Assembly (NCBI RefSeq): GCF_001640805.2
Contig: NC_066851.1
Span: forward strand, 8,497,712 to 8,561,711
Direction of reading: 5' to 3'
From: Lates calcarifer
Lineage: Eukaryota > Chordata > Actinopteri > Centropomidae
Length of the DNA: 64,000 nucleotides
Shown here: positions 13,171 through 23,850 of the stretch, in pieces
How positions within the stretch are numbered: position 1 is the stretch's first letter
Layout of the letters: every line of letters starts with the position of its first letter
Position numbers and translations under genes: made by a program
The notes under the pieces: model-generated
What the model was told of the DNA's origin: nothing
The model's input: only the letters and a program-made list of their open reading frames with translations
The model's database searches: none

Positions 13171-14129
13171 CCTAAAATCCTGGGCACAGATGCATCATGA
13201 CAACTGGAAATCATCCTCCTAGATGATGCCCATTAATTCCAAAGAAACTTTCTCACCCAAAAAAGAAAAGAAAAGAAGAGAAAAGGAAACTAAAACAAGA
13301 ATCTTGAGCTAAACAGCAGAACATGGGTTTCAATAGTGATGACAGGACTTGGAACAATCTAAACTGCAATGATGGAGGACCTTAGCAAAAGCCATTCTTT
13401 GACATGAACCTCGCTCCCATGCCTTTGATTAGACATGTGGTTTGTGGACTCTTGCATTGCTCTCAAAACCCATGAGGAGGTTTTCTGCTCTGTACAACCC
13501 CCGTACACACTCACAACTGTTGAATGCTCACTCATCAAGTTGACTTTCGAAACTGACACTGTCTGTGTTTTCTCGTAGCAGTTGTAAACTACATGGATCA
13601 TACCCAGTATGCCACTGCTGTCAACACATATAGCCTATGTCAAAGGTTCATTATGCATGATTTACTTTTGTTAAGGGCATTTTAAAGGTTTATTCTGACA
13701 TCTATTTGATTATTCTGCTGCCTAAAAAAGGTAAAAGACAGCCTGCTGGGTGTTCGAAACTGAGCAATTAAGGGAGCAGCAAACATCAGCCGCTGTCCCC
13801 ACCTCCAATAGCTGTCAGGCCAACACTTCTAAGTATAGAATATTGAAGATTAAAGAATGGAGGGGTACTGGGATTATTAATGAAACTGGACATGGGCTGG
13901 GATGAGATTCTGATGGTATGATAACCTTAAACAGAAATATGATGGTTTCACAGTATTGCATTTACAGCTCTAAAATGAGTTATTTATAAGAAAAACAACT
14001 TTTTACATTGACATTGAACAGCTCTACTTGGTCGCACATACAATAGTCACACTCTCTCTTCTCTCCCCCTCAGAGAGAAGCTAAACAGTCACAAAACACC
14101 AGACAGCCAGCAGGCTGTTTTAAATTGTT
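13171..14129. other. intergenic, no gene recognised
   Basis: A purine-only AAAAG-type tract lies at 13258-13292, and one possible stray unit of the neighbouring minisatellite near 13348. Nothing else is recognised. Confidence 0.5.
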
Positions 14130-14650
14130 CTTAATTGTTTTTAAAGTGATTTTGAACTTGAAGTAACGTTAGCGGGGAAATTAGCTAATGTTAGCTAGTT
14201 AAACTGTTATCTGCCGTAGCTAGACATGCTAACTATCGTAGCTGTTGATTTACGTTGATTTCAGGACAGCGTTACCTTGAATTTGGTTTGTGGGGTGGTG
14301 CTCTTGTAGATGCGAAATCAGGTTTGAAGTATTGTCTCCTTTTGCAACCACTCTTTGCAAGCACGTCTTGCAAGTCGTCCGCTCTAAATCGTGGTCGTCT
14401 TCTGCCATCTTGAATACAGGTAGCGTGAACAGAGCTGACTGCGCGCACGAACCGGTGGGGGAGGGGTCGTGTTAATCCGCGCTGCACACGACCCGAGGTG
14501 CACCCGTACTTTCTGTCTCTGACGAGTCATGTAACGGGGCGGGGTCGGCGGCTTATACCGTAGGAGCGGTATGACGGAAAATATTAGTGGTTTTGAAACT
14601 TATATACCTTGAAACCGGTAATCGACACCATGTCTAAATGAAACATCTGC
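14130..14650 (-). mobile_element. 5' portion of a hAT (ZBED-type) DNA transposon
   Basis: On the minus strand this fragment has a CpG-rich leader (14410-14600), a first coding exon with a BED-like zinc finger, a consensus splice donor, and the start of an intron (14130-14275, rich in GTTAGCTAG). No downstream transposase exons are seen, so the element is truncated. Outer limits are approximate. Confidence 0.6.
14276..14408 (-). pseudogene. hAT transposase first exon (BED zinc finger fragment)
   Basis: From ATG at 14406-14408 the minus strand reads MAEDDHDLERTTCKTCLQRV, then KGDNTSNLISHLQEHHP, to a CAAG|GTAACG splice donor (44 codons + 1). The C-x2-C ... NTSNL-x-SHL-x-x-HHP pattern is the DNA-binding BED finger at the start of hAT transposases. 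The frame is intact, but the catalytic exons are absent nearby. It normally binds transposon ends; here it is a relic. Confidence 0.8.
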
Positions 14651-15683
14651 ATAATTTATCTTAGATTATCAACAAACACCGGTTGTGTTTTTCAGGTCTG
14701 TAATTCTGTGAATAGTTTTGAAACTTTGCCGCAGGACTAACATCCTCACACGTAGACTCAAAGAGATATTTTTGTCTTTTTTGCATTGACCTGTTTCTTT
14801 TGTCTAGATTAATTTTTTTTTTAGATTTTCCTGCACCACAGAGGATTGAATTTTATTATTCAGGAAAAGACTGACTGGGGGGTAAAAACACAGCTCTACC
14901 TCAGTGTGGTAAATCTAATAATATTCTGTCCTTCCTGTACTGAAGTTTTCTATTTCCTTGTCTGACTTTCCCCGGCCCATTGTTGTAGACACAAACAAAT
15001 CTGTGATGTTGGGCCTGACAAGTACACTGACCATGAAATTCGGAGATAAACTGAGCTAACCACTAAACCCCTTTGGACAAGCATTTCCTTCAACTTTAAT
15101 CATCTCTGAGAAAGAGGAATATAGGACACTGGATATTTTTAATGACATTTCTGTGTAACACTCTGAAGTTATGCTATTTGAAGGGTGTTGGTTCATGGAA
15201 CATATGCTAAAATCAAAGTTTATTAGCTGCTTGTCTCTGGTTATTTTGTGCCAGTTATGAGGTCATATACAATGAATAATACAGATGATAAACAGACTGG
15301 AAACAGAATACACATAAGGAAAAAATCAACACGGCAACAACTGCAAATGAGCTGCAGATTTTTGAGAGCGCTTATGCAGGTATTTGATAAGATTGACCTG
15401 CTCTGTGACTACAAAGATGTTTAATGTGTGGGAATGGAAACTGCATGACTGTTCTGTTCTTGTAAAAGGGATGGAAGAATACTAGAGGTGAGGTGGAGGG
15501 GTGCCATAATGAGCAATTAAGTTATCACAGTTGTTTGGGATCATTTTTAATAGCTGCACTTTGCTCATTTATATTATGATTATAATCAGAGCTTTAAATT
15601 AAAGACTAACTGCACAAATAATTTTGCTCGGGCTGCCAAATGCATGCTTTTTCCACAAAACATGCAATACAGCTATTGTTTGA

Positions 15684-15707
15684 CTGTGATGCAATGCTGC
15701 ATCACAG
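15684..15707. repeat. perfect hairpin, 10-bp stem
   Basis: CTGTGATGCA and TGCATCACAG are perfect reverse complements around a 4-base loop (ATGC). Confidence 0.85.
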
Positions 15708-15725
15708 CTGGGTGTGATCACCATT

Positions 15726-15761
15726 GTAACACACGCCTGGGTGAAGACAGGTGTGTGTTAC
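15726..15761. repeat. near-perfect hairpin, 14-bp stem
   Basis: GTAACACACGCCTG pairs with CAGGTGTGTGTTAC (one mismatch, a G-T pair in RNA) around an 8-base loop. It lies 18 bp right of the previous hairpin. Confidence 0.85.
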
Positions 15762-16496
15762 GAGTGTGGTTAGAGGTTCAACAGATTTGGCACATGCACA
15801 CACCAGCAAAATATATCGACACCTCTTCACTATGGCTCTAGAGGCTGGGTGATATAGGAGCTACTCACTTGGCCAGTGGGTGAACTGCTGATAGTCAGGA
15901 AGCTAAATGCTAACTCACTAGCCAGCCATAAACATGCTAGCACTATCAATATCTCCCTGAGCTTATTTTCTCTGAATTGCAGCATTTACTTCCCCCTTAG
16001 CTTTTTCCTCTCCAGACTGTACACAGTTTCATTCAAAAAAGTTATTTATGAAGACAAAAAGAAAGAAAGTTTTGTTTTACTTTTACTCTGCAAGCAAATC
16101 AACTGATTGCACTGAATATAATACATCATGTAGAAGTAGATAGATACATAGTATATAGTACGCCAAATTCTGGAGCAAGACTTTTGAAAAAAAATTCTAT
16201 TAAAAATGTTTTTCTTAATTTGGTGATTTCATTGTTTATAAGGAGGCATTGGTTTTGTATCATACAGCTAATGGTGTAACTGGACCAGTATAACAACTCA
16301 CCACTCAAAATGATGCAGTACTCCAAAAATAAAAGAGATACATCTGCAAGGCTCCTTCCTTCTTATCTTAGAGTGCTTTCATCTTTGTAATTGTAATGTT
16401 CATTCCAGTTCTTGAGATGGTTTCCTTTTTAATGCAATTACCATCCTCCGAACAGCCATTTGTTTTTTGTTTTGTTTTTTTCTTTTCCTATCCTTG

Positions 16497-16525
<29 letters not shown>
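16497..16525 (+). repeat. poly(T) tract
   Basis: An uninterrupted run of 29 T. Confidence 0.95.
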
Positions 16526-16528
<3 letters not shown>

Positions 16529-16692
16529 CAGCCATTCTGGCTATTAGTTGTATTAGCTGTTCAGTTCAATTGCTGGTTCCAAAAACATAAAATGTTCAGT
16601 ATAACTTACTGCCAGAGGGTTCTTTCCTAGAAGAGTTTTATCCAACAATAGATGCTTGGAACAGCAGTAAAAACTTTGAACAACAAAAGTGC

Positions 16693-16738
16693 TTTTTTTC
16701 TTTCTTTCTTTCTTTCTTTTTTTTTTTTTTTTTTTTTT
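16693..16738 (+). repeat. TTTC microsatellite and poly(T)
   Basis: About five TTTC units followed by a run of T. Confidence 0.95.
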
Positions 16739-19700
16739 ACAGATTCAGTTGGCAATATAGAGAAATACTTAGTAAATACAACAAGGGATTGTATGGCCTC
16801 ATCATTCTATTAGCTGAGATATATATTTACTGTATTGTTCATAAATGTTGGTAAATGTGTTTCAGATCAAATACCTGTCTTTTTGACTTTATTTTCACAA
16901 GGCTCATCATCTGACAGCTCTGCCTAACTGGTCATCACTCAAATCAGATGTATAGTATTCCCATCTGTTTTATGGCCAGTACATTGTGCTCATCTCCTTA
17001 ACCACCACTTTGACCAGAACTCTTCATCATGATCTGGTATATATTCTTGCAAAGGAGAGCAAGGAGTCTGTGGGTTGGATTTGGTCGAATGTGCGACGCC
17101 AGCTGAGCAGAGATCAAGGTGTGAGAGACTGGAACATCACAGCTTCTTCCATCTACGCATTTAGCTTTAGAAGCAGCAGCGTAAATATGCCCTTTTCAGC
17201 ACATATACCAGCACCCCAATACATGTACAGTCACACACACAAGAACACTGAATGTGGCCAGACTGTGTGATTTCTTTGAACTGGCAGTGGGCGCTGGACC
17301 AGAATCCCTGCTCGCTTATTCCCACTCAGTCATGCATCTGGCCATATCATTACACTCCACTCTCAAAATGGATATTAATGATGATAATAGAGGCAAGTAG
17401 AATTACCTTATTTCACTGAGATGTTATAGCCATGAAGATTACATACTCAATTTAGATTTAAGAGATTGGATCACATGGAAAATGTTTTTGTTCGTTGTGG
17501 TCCAACTTTCCCAATGCCCTTGCATTACATCTGGGAATTTTACAAGCTGTTGTCAGCAGATGCCTCTTTGTTTGTTTATTTGATCCGATTAAAAAAAAAA
17601 AAATTGTAGGGGATTCAAGGGAACTTGGATATGTCAGTTGCAACTCGTTACCAATTTCTACATTACCTCATAATGATGTCAGACAAAAATCTGTTGTCCT
17701 TTTAAATTTAAATGGGTAAAATGAGCATCATTCATATCGACCCCTAAGAATAAACAACAGCTATGCATGTGATTAGAACTATGGTGCTTTCGAATAAAAA
17801 CAGTGCTCTTGTGTAGTGCTATTTACAGATAACAATTAAGCTAGCAAATAATAGCTAGCGAGCTGATGTAGTTCCTGAGTTCCTAAATAATACAAATGAG
17901 AATCATATTCCTGTTACATTCAGTAAAATAGATGATAAATGCAGCTATATCCATTAGCTAGCAATTATATAGCAATGGTAGCTATATAATTGACAATATA
18001 AATATCTCAAGGCCATATGTCTTCAAACAGCTAGTGTTAACATTTCTTGCTTTAGTGTCCAGTTCATTTGCAAGCATACATGTATGCCAATGCAAGAAAA
18101 AAATGTTATTGTAATGAATCTGTATTGTAATGAAAATGTAATGTAATGTATGATCACACCACATCACGATTTCAGGTGTTTCGGTGTTTTCATTTGATTT
18201 CTCCTGTTAGCAAAATGTTTGGTAACTTACTAGCTTAAATGGTAAGAATTGTGCTTTATGTTTTACTCTACTGTAAAAACAATTGTCCACTTAGTCTAAG
18301 TAAATAACATGCTTTGAACACCTGTAACAATAACACAGTACAATTTTGTGTATAGGGTTTTTGTGTTTTGTTCTGTAGCTTGTGTTGTGTATAGCTTCAG
18401 TTACAATTTAACTGATGAAAGCCGTGGTCATCATGGAAACTGCATTGGGGTGGGGAATAGCAAGATGTGTACAAGGACAGTCGTTCAGCAGCCTTTTACA
18501 TAATATACATTTTTGTTGTTCAGTGGTTTCTGGCAGTGTCACCCAAACAGAGTATATATTACTGCCTCTCCCCATCTCAAGCCAGCCATGTGCTGAAACA
18601 TTTTCCTCCGTTTTCTGTCCTGCGGTTTATGGGAAAGCTTGTATTTCCAGGAGATTTGTTTGAGGCTTCGAACAAACACTGGAAACACCTCAACTGGATT
18701 TGAAATTAGGCTGGAGCCTAATCAGAGACCGGTGGACGAATGCACACAATCAGCAGAAAGTTCCACCAACCAGAGGCAAAAATGGCTGGGGAGGAAGGAG
18801 GAGATGTTTAGGCGCCACAAAGAATGCCAGATACTATCACAATTTTACAGACTGATCCATTAACATTTCTGGTTTGCGGATTTTATCCACACTAATAAAA
18901 GCAAAAGATCACAAATTCTTGGCCCTTTTAAACGGTTTTGTTCTTAAACCATTGCACAAAACCAGTAAGCACCAAAATGTTAACAGTGAATTATAGTTTG
19001 TCTGAGTTGTCACAGTGCAGACCCTCTGCCATTACTCTGTAAGTCACTCTGATAATACCAACAGGCCTCCTGTGCTACTACTGCTGCTGGCACTTTTTCT
19101 TGTTTATATTCCTCCAAAATTTATTGACCATCTCTTAATTTCAACTCAAATGCCACTGTAAACAAAATGGATGAAGTATGATGATATTGTTTAAAGGATT
19201 TGCTGCTATGGCAGTCCCCATTTATGTCTCCTGCCAGAATGGTAGGAAAGAGTTCCTCTGAGTCGTCCAAGATAAACAACACAATTTAATGATCTTCCCA
19301 GGTAAGTTTTTTCAATGTATTGTAAAAGCAGCCAAGCTTTAAAGCAACGAAATGTCAGCGGCACTTTGCTGGCTTGAACCCTCATTTGTGAATGGTCCTG
19401 ATACCTAGGGGCTGGAGTTAGAGCCCAAGTCATATATCTACTCATGTATTACTCAGAGTTGAGCGTGTTATAAATTTTTAAAAGGGATGAAAAGCATGTG
19501 TTTGTCATCTATTCACAGCAAAAGTAAAAAGTAAGAATACAAAGAATATTGTTCATATTATTCACTTTACCTTTACAGATGATATCCATTGGTTAGAAGA
19601 TATCATTAAAGAGAAGACAGAAATAAAATAAAATGAGTCTAGCTGGAAATTTTCTCCTGTTATATTAAAACTTTTTAATTAAATATTTCTTACTGTATTC

Positions 19701-20863
19701 TACATTTTGTTTTGGAACCATTCTGAAACTGAAATGAGAGCTGTGTATTTAAGATTAGACTGAAGTTCTTCCTGTCAGTGTAAAGATTATGAATAAAACA
19801 GATAAAAATCATATTCAAAACACCATCACTGGCTGTTAAATCATGGATATGCATCATACCACTATCAAAAATCAGCACATTTTCAGCCTCCTGGACCCAT
19901 CACGTGTCTGCACAGTTTTATTTTATTTCTTACTTGTGGTGCCTGTTCTCGGTTTGGCATTCTCCTTTCTTTCCAGTTATTTTCTCCAGCACAGGAGCAT
20001 AAACTTAATACTAGGTAATGGCTGCATCTTCCTTTCTGATGGGGTGTTGAGGAAAATATTCTATGATTTAGAGCTCAGACTTTTCCTCACATAAATACAG
20101 GCAGCACCTTTAGTCTAGTAACTTTTGTTCTAATCTCAGGATGTAGCCATGGGCCTGCTTTGAGTTTTCATATTGTGATTTTTAAGTTATCCTCATCAGT
20201 AGAACTGCTCTAAATACATGCAGGTGATCATATTGGACATTATATTCACAAACGGGGGAGTACAACACAACTAGATGGCTTAGTTTGGCCTTGGTGCTTG
20301 GGGACTCTCAGGATTTCCAAAATGCTTGGTGCGTGAGTCTCTCTAAGAGTTTCTACAGATGTGTGAGATATATAATCCGCTGTTGGCTTTGGGCATCATG
20401 TCACATACCTCCTATCAAAACACCCAGCGCACCTCAGCACCATCCAGCCAGCAGTCAAACCTGATCCTGACCAGAACAGAGCGTACAAAACTCCCTTGAC
20501 CGTTTTCACACATTTTCATCCGGGCTGAGATCACTCAGGTCTACAGATTGAAGAAGCCGTGTCCTCACTGCTGCCAGGCTATTGGGGAATGGAGGATGAA
20601 GGCAGCCTCCTTCATTCTTATAAGAAACTTGTACCGTGCGAAGGACTAATAAAATGCATGCGGATTCACTTAGTGTAAATAAAAATTTTGTCAACAACTC
20701 AACTATATCAGTAAATTTTCCATGTTTCAAAGAAGTGAAGAGTCATAGGCTGCAAAAATAAATAAAAAGGAAGAATAATGTTTTCAACAGATTTTCATGT
20801 GGACAGTTAAGACTTGCAGATGTTCTTAGTCCCTTTCTTCCCCCCTTATGGCTGTCTATTGCT

Positions 20864-20867
<4 letters not shown>
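16739..20867. other. intergenic, no gene recognised
   Basis: Unique-looking AT-rich sequence. It contains the 17962-17992 hairpin and a short array of TGTAATG-like words near 18110-18150. No exons are recognised. Confidence 0.5.
17962..17992. repeat. perfect hairpin, 12-bp stem
   Basis: CAATTATATAGC and GCTATATAATTG are exact reverse complements separated by 7 bases. Confidence 0.9.

Positions 20868-20904
<37 letters not shown>
20868..20904 (+). repeat. TG microsatellite
   Basis: About 18 TG units without interruption, followed by shorter TG runs to about 20930. Confidence 0.97.
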
Positions 20905-20905
<1 letters not shown>

Positions 20906-23264
20906 TGTGAAACATGTGTATGTGTGTGCCTCTGTTGCAGCTGTGAGCAGTGAGCAGAGGGAGCGTGATGGGAAATGAAGTCCTGATTTGTCAGCTTTCC
21001 TGTTCAACCTTATTCAGTGTTTTTACAGATAATGCTTGACAGAACTTTCTCCATTTGCTGAACATACTCCTGGTGATTCAGATGGTAAGAAGTTACATTA
21101 TTAAGCTTGTACCTTCAGGCAACGACCAGTGATGAGCAGAGAATTTAGCGGCTGTTGCTCATTATCACTGAGGCCTCCTGAGCGCCTGGTATCTGCTGCT
21201 CAGTGGGTCTGTATTTTGTTGGTCGACTTTCTGCAGGGATGGAAGACATTTCTATTTCATACCGAAGACAGCTTGAAGTATTTTCAGAATTCATAAAATC
21301 CAGACTCACTTTTTATTTGAAATAAATCATCGCCAAACACAACTGTGTTTTTTCTTTGGAATTCGAATAAATGAAACACACATTTGATCTCAGTATTTTA
21401 TTAAGGATGAATCGCACCATACAATGTAACAATGAGTTTTTGGAGTTTTTCCTGAAACATTAAAAGGACATTTCATGGCTGTCAGGTGACACCTCCTAAC
21501 TCCAGGGCCTGATAATCTACTGAGGGCCTAAACTGAACCTTCACAGAAAAGTTCCCCTGATTCATTTTGACCAGACTCCCAGACAACAACCAGTATTTCT
21601 ACACTGGAACACAACCCTGGCCTGGGTCACTTATTTTGTAATAAAGAAACTATTGCCATGGCAGTGCCTCTGCATCCTGGACTTAGTGTTAGCTTAATTT
21701 GAAGAAGTACACCAAGGCAGAATGATAATCTGTGTAACCAGTAACCATTCTCCAGTACTGATACAGCACTCTGGAGACAGGTCTGGCTATGAGAGACTAC
21801 ATATTCCCAAATAAATCTGTGATAAACAATTTGGTAGTCTGTTTTTACCCAGTTGCTAATCCAGCCTTAACTAATATTAGTGATTCTATCATCAGTGGTT
21901 TCTACACTAAATTGGATGATTATGAGGAACTTTGTGGCTCATGAGAATCTAAAATGTTTAGTTAAGTATTTCTCAATTCCTGAAAAGTTATCAGATGACA
22001 GTAAAATGGTTTTCTTTTGCAGCAGCAGCTTGTCTTAACAAATTGTAACAGCTACCACACAGAGGAAATCTATCATTAAAACCACAGAGGTATTTTAGGC
22101 TCTGACATGCAACACTTGTAAATATACCTGTAATAACACAGTTTAAAAAAGGAAGAGTGGAATCATTTTCATCTCTGCTCTCCACAGATGTAGCCAGTAT
22201 AAAAGCCATCTACTTATTTTCTTTCAAGTTGAAACAGGTTCTGTGAAAAAAAAAAAAAAGTTGTGTTCATTTACAGCCTCCCCAGGAGATAAAAAAAAAA
22301 AGTAGCACAGACGAGTGCAGCAAAGGTGTTTCCAGAGAAGGGATTCCCTCCATCATAATGCTGACATGTGTTACTGTTTCACAACTGCTGGGAGTCCTGG
22401 CAGAGATGCCATGCAGAGGTCACGGACAGTCAGAACCAAGATGGAGGAATGTGACAGCAGCCGGTTTTATTGCTGAGTTATGTGGATGCCAATGCAATGC
22501 ATGATGGGGATTTTATTGTCTCCTCTAAAAGTAATAAAGTTTGAAAAAAGTCTTTTGGCGAGTTGTAAGGGTAGACATTTTGTAGTGAGGAAGCAGTCCA
22601 TTGGTGGAAGGTGCAGCTCAGGACATGTGGAGTGATGTCATGTTTGAAGTGGACTGTGGTGGTGTAAGATGTCAACTCTCTGGCAGGTGCGCTCGGTGGA
22701 TGCTCGTGAAACTAAACAAAACCTCAAATTAAAGCCTAAATGTAATTATTGGCTTCTTTGCTTTTAATTTTCAGATGCTTATCGTGTGGTGAGCTTCCCC
22801 TGCAAGAGTTTCCATTTGTTTTTCCTTCAGCTGTGCTTGACGCATTTATTTTTGGCATCAGTTGCAGAGCAGGGCCCCCCGGCTTTCTCTGATTGCTGGC
22901 TGTCAATCATCTATCGAGTTTAACGGCTTGTCCACATGGGGATGTGGAGTCCCCACAATAAAGGCTGCTCCGCCTCCACAGCTGACATGCATGAGTAAAT
23001 GAGCTGGGAGTCAACCTGAAAAATGATTACTGTGATGTTTGCTGATTACAGTGTACAGAGCTCTCTACATGGCCCACACGTTTGTACATGTTTGATTAGA
23101 CTTCCTCTTCTTTATGTTTTCCCTTTCTAAACTTTGACTTTCACTTGAAATGGTGAGTGTAAATTTAAAAAAAAAAAAGATGTTAGTGCATCAAGTATAA
23201 CAGAAAGTTCAACATTTTCATTAACAAAAATAATTTTATTTTCAAACTTTGTAATCAAAAGAAT
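20905..23264. other. intergenic, no gene recognised
   Basis: A runs occur near 22246-22259 and 22290-22300. The block 22690-23030 has the mixed, TAATTA/CAGCTG/TGTCAATCA-rich composition seen in vertebrate regulatory elements (see findings). Confidence 0.45.
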
Positions 23265-23850
23265 TGATTAACAGTTTGGGAAACACACATTTTCATTTTC
23301 TAGCTTAGAGCAAGACAAGATGATTGAGACCACACTCAATGTCTGCAGAGTAAATATGAAGCTACAGCTAGCAGCTGGTTAGCTTACCACCAGTCACCAC
23401 CAACCAAAACTCAGTAATTAAGACTGCAACTAACTGAATACTAGTCCTCTCACCCCTCCCTTTCCAAACATGTAGGAGAATCTATGATGGCTCTCAGGTA
23501 ATGTAAAACTGTGAAAGGTCCTCTCTAGACCCACTATTTAGTTTGTCCGTTCTGGGCCATGTTAGCTCCATGGTGGTCCAATGTGACGGGCTCTGTGGAA
23601 GAAAACCGGTTGCCTATGTAGACATGAAAGACTCAATTTAAGCTAAGGAAAACACAGCAGTTCTCAGTTTCAGGTGATTATATACTAGCTAGCTGTCCAC
23701 TGATTACAGTCCTTCTACTAAGCTAAGCTAACCAACTAGCTTAGATCTTCCAAATGAATACGAGAGTAGTATGAATCATCTCATCTAACTCTCGGCATGA
23801 AACAAATAAGCTCATTTCCTAAAATGAAAAACTGTTCCTTTAAGACAAGG
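23265..23850. mobile_element. MITE-like element, GCTAAGCTAA family (copy A)
   Basis: The left end carries AATATGAAGCTACAGCTAGC and GCTGGTTAGCTTA; the right end carries CTAAGCTAAGCTAACCAACT, TCATCTAACTCTCGGCATGA and a CTGTTCCTTTAA terminus. The two ends are inverted relatives of each other. This is a very common fish element; the superfamily is not assigned from sequence alone. Confidence 0.7.

Larger units (their letters stand above)
14651..16496. other. intergenic, no gene recognised; two hairpins
   Basis: Contains the twin hairpins at 15684-15761. There are no exon signals and open frames are short. Confidence 0.5.

Noticed and set aside
14290..14475. Plus-strand open frame opposite the hAT exon
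   Set aside because: It is the antisense shadow of the BED-finger exon, which has the recognisable motif and splice donor on the minus strand.
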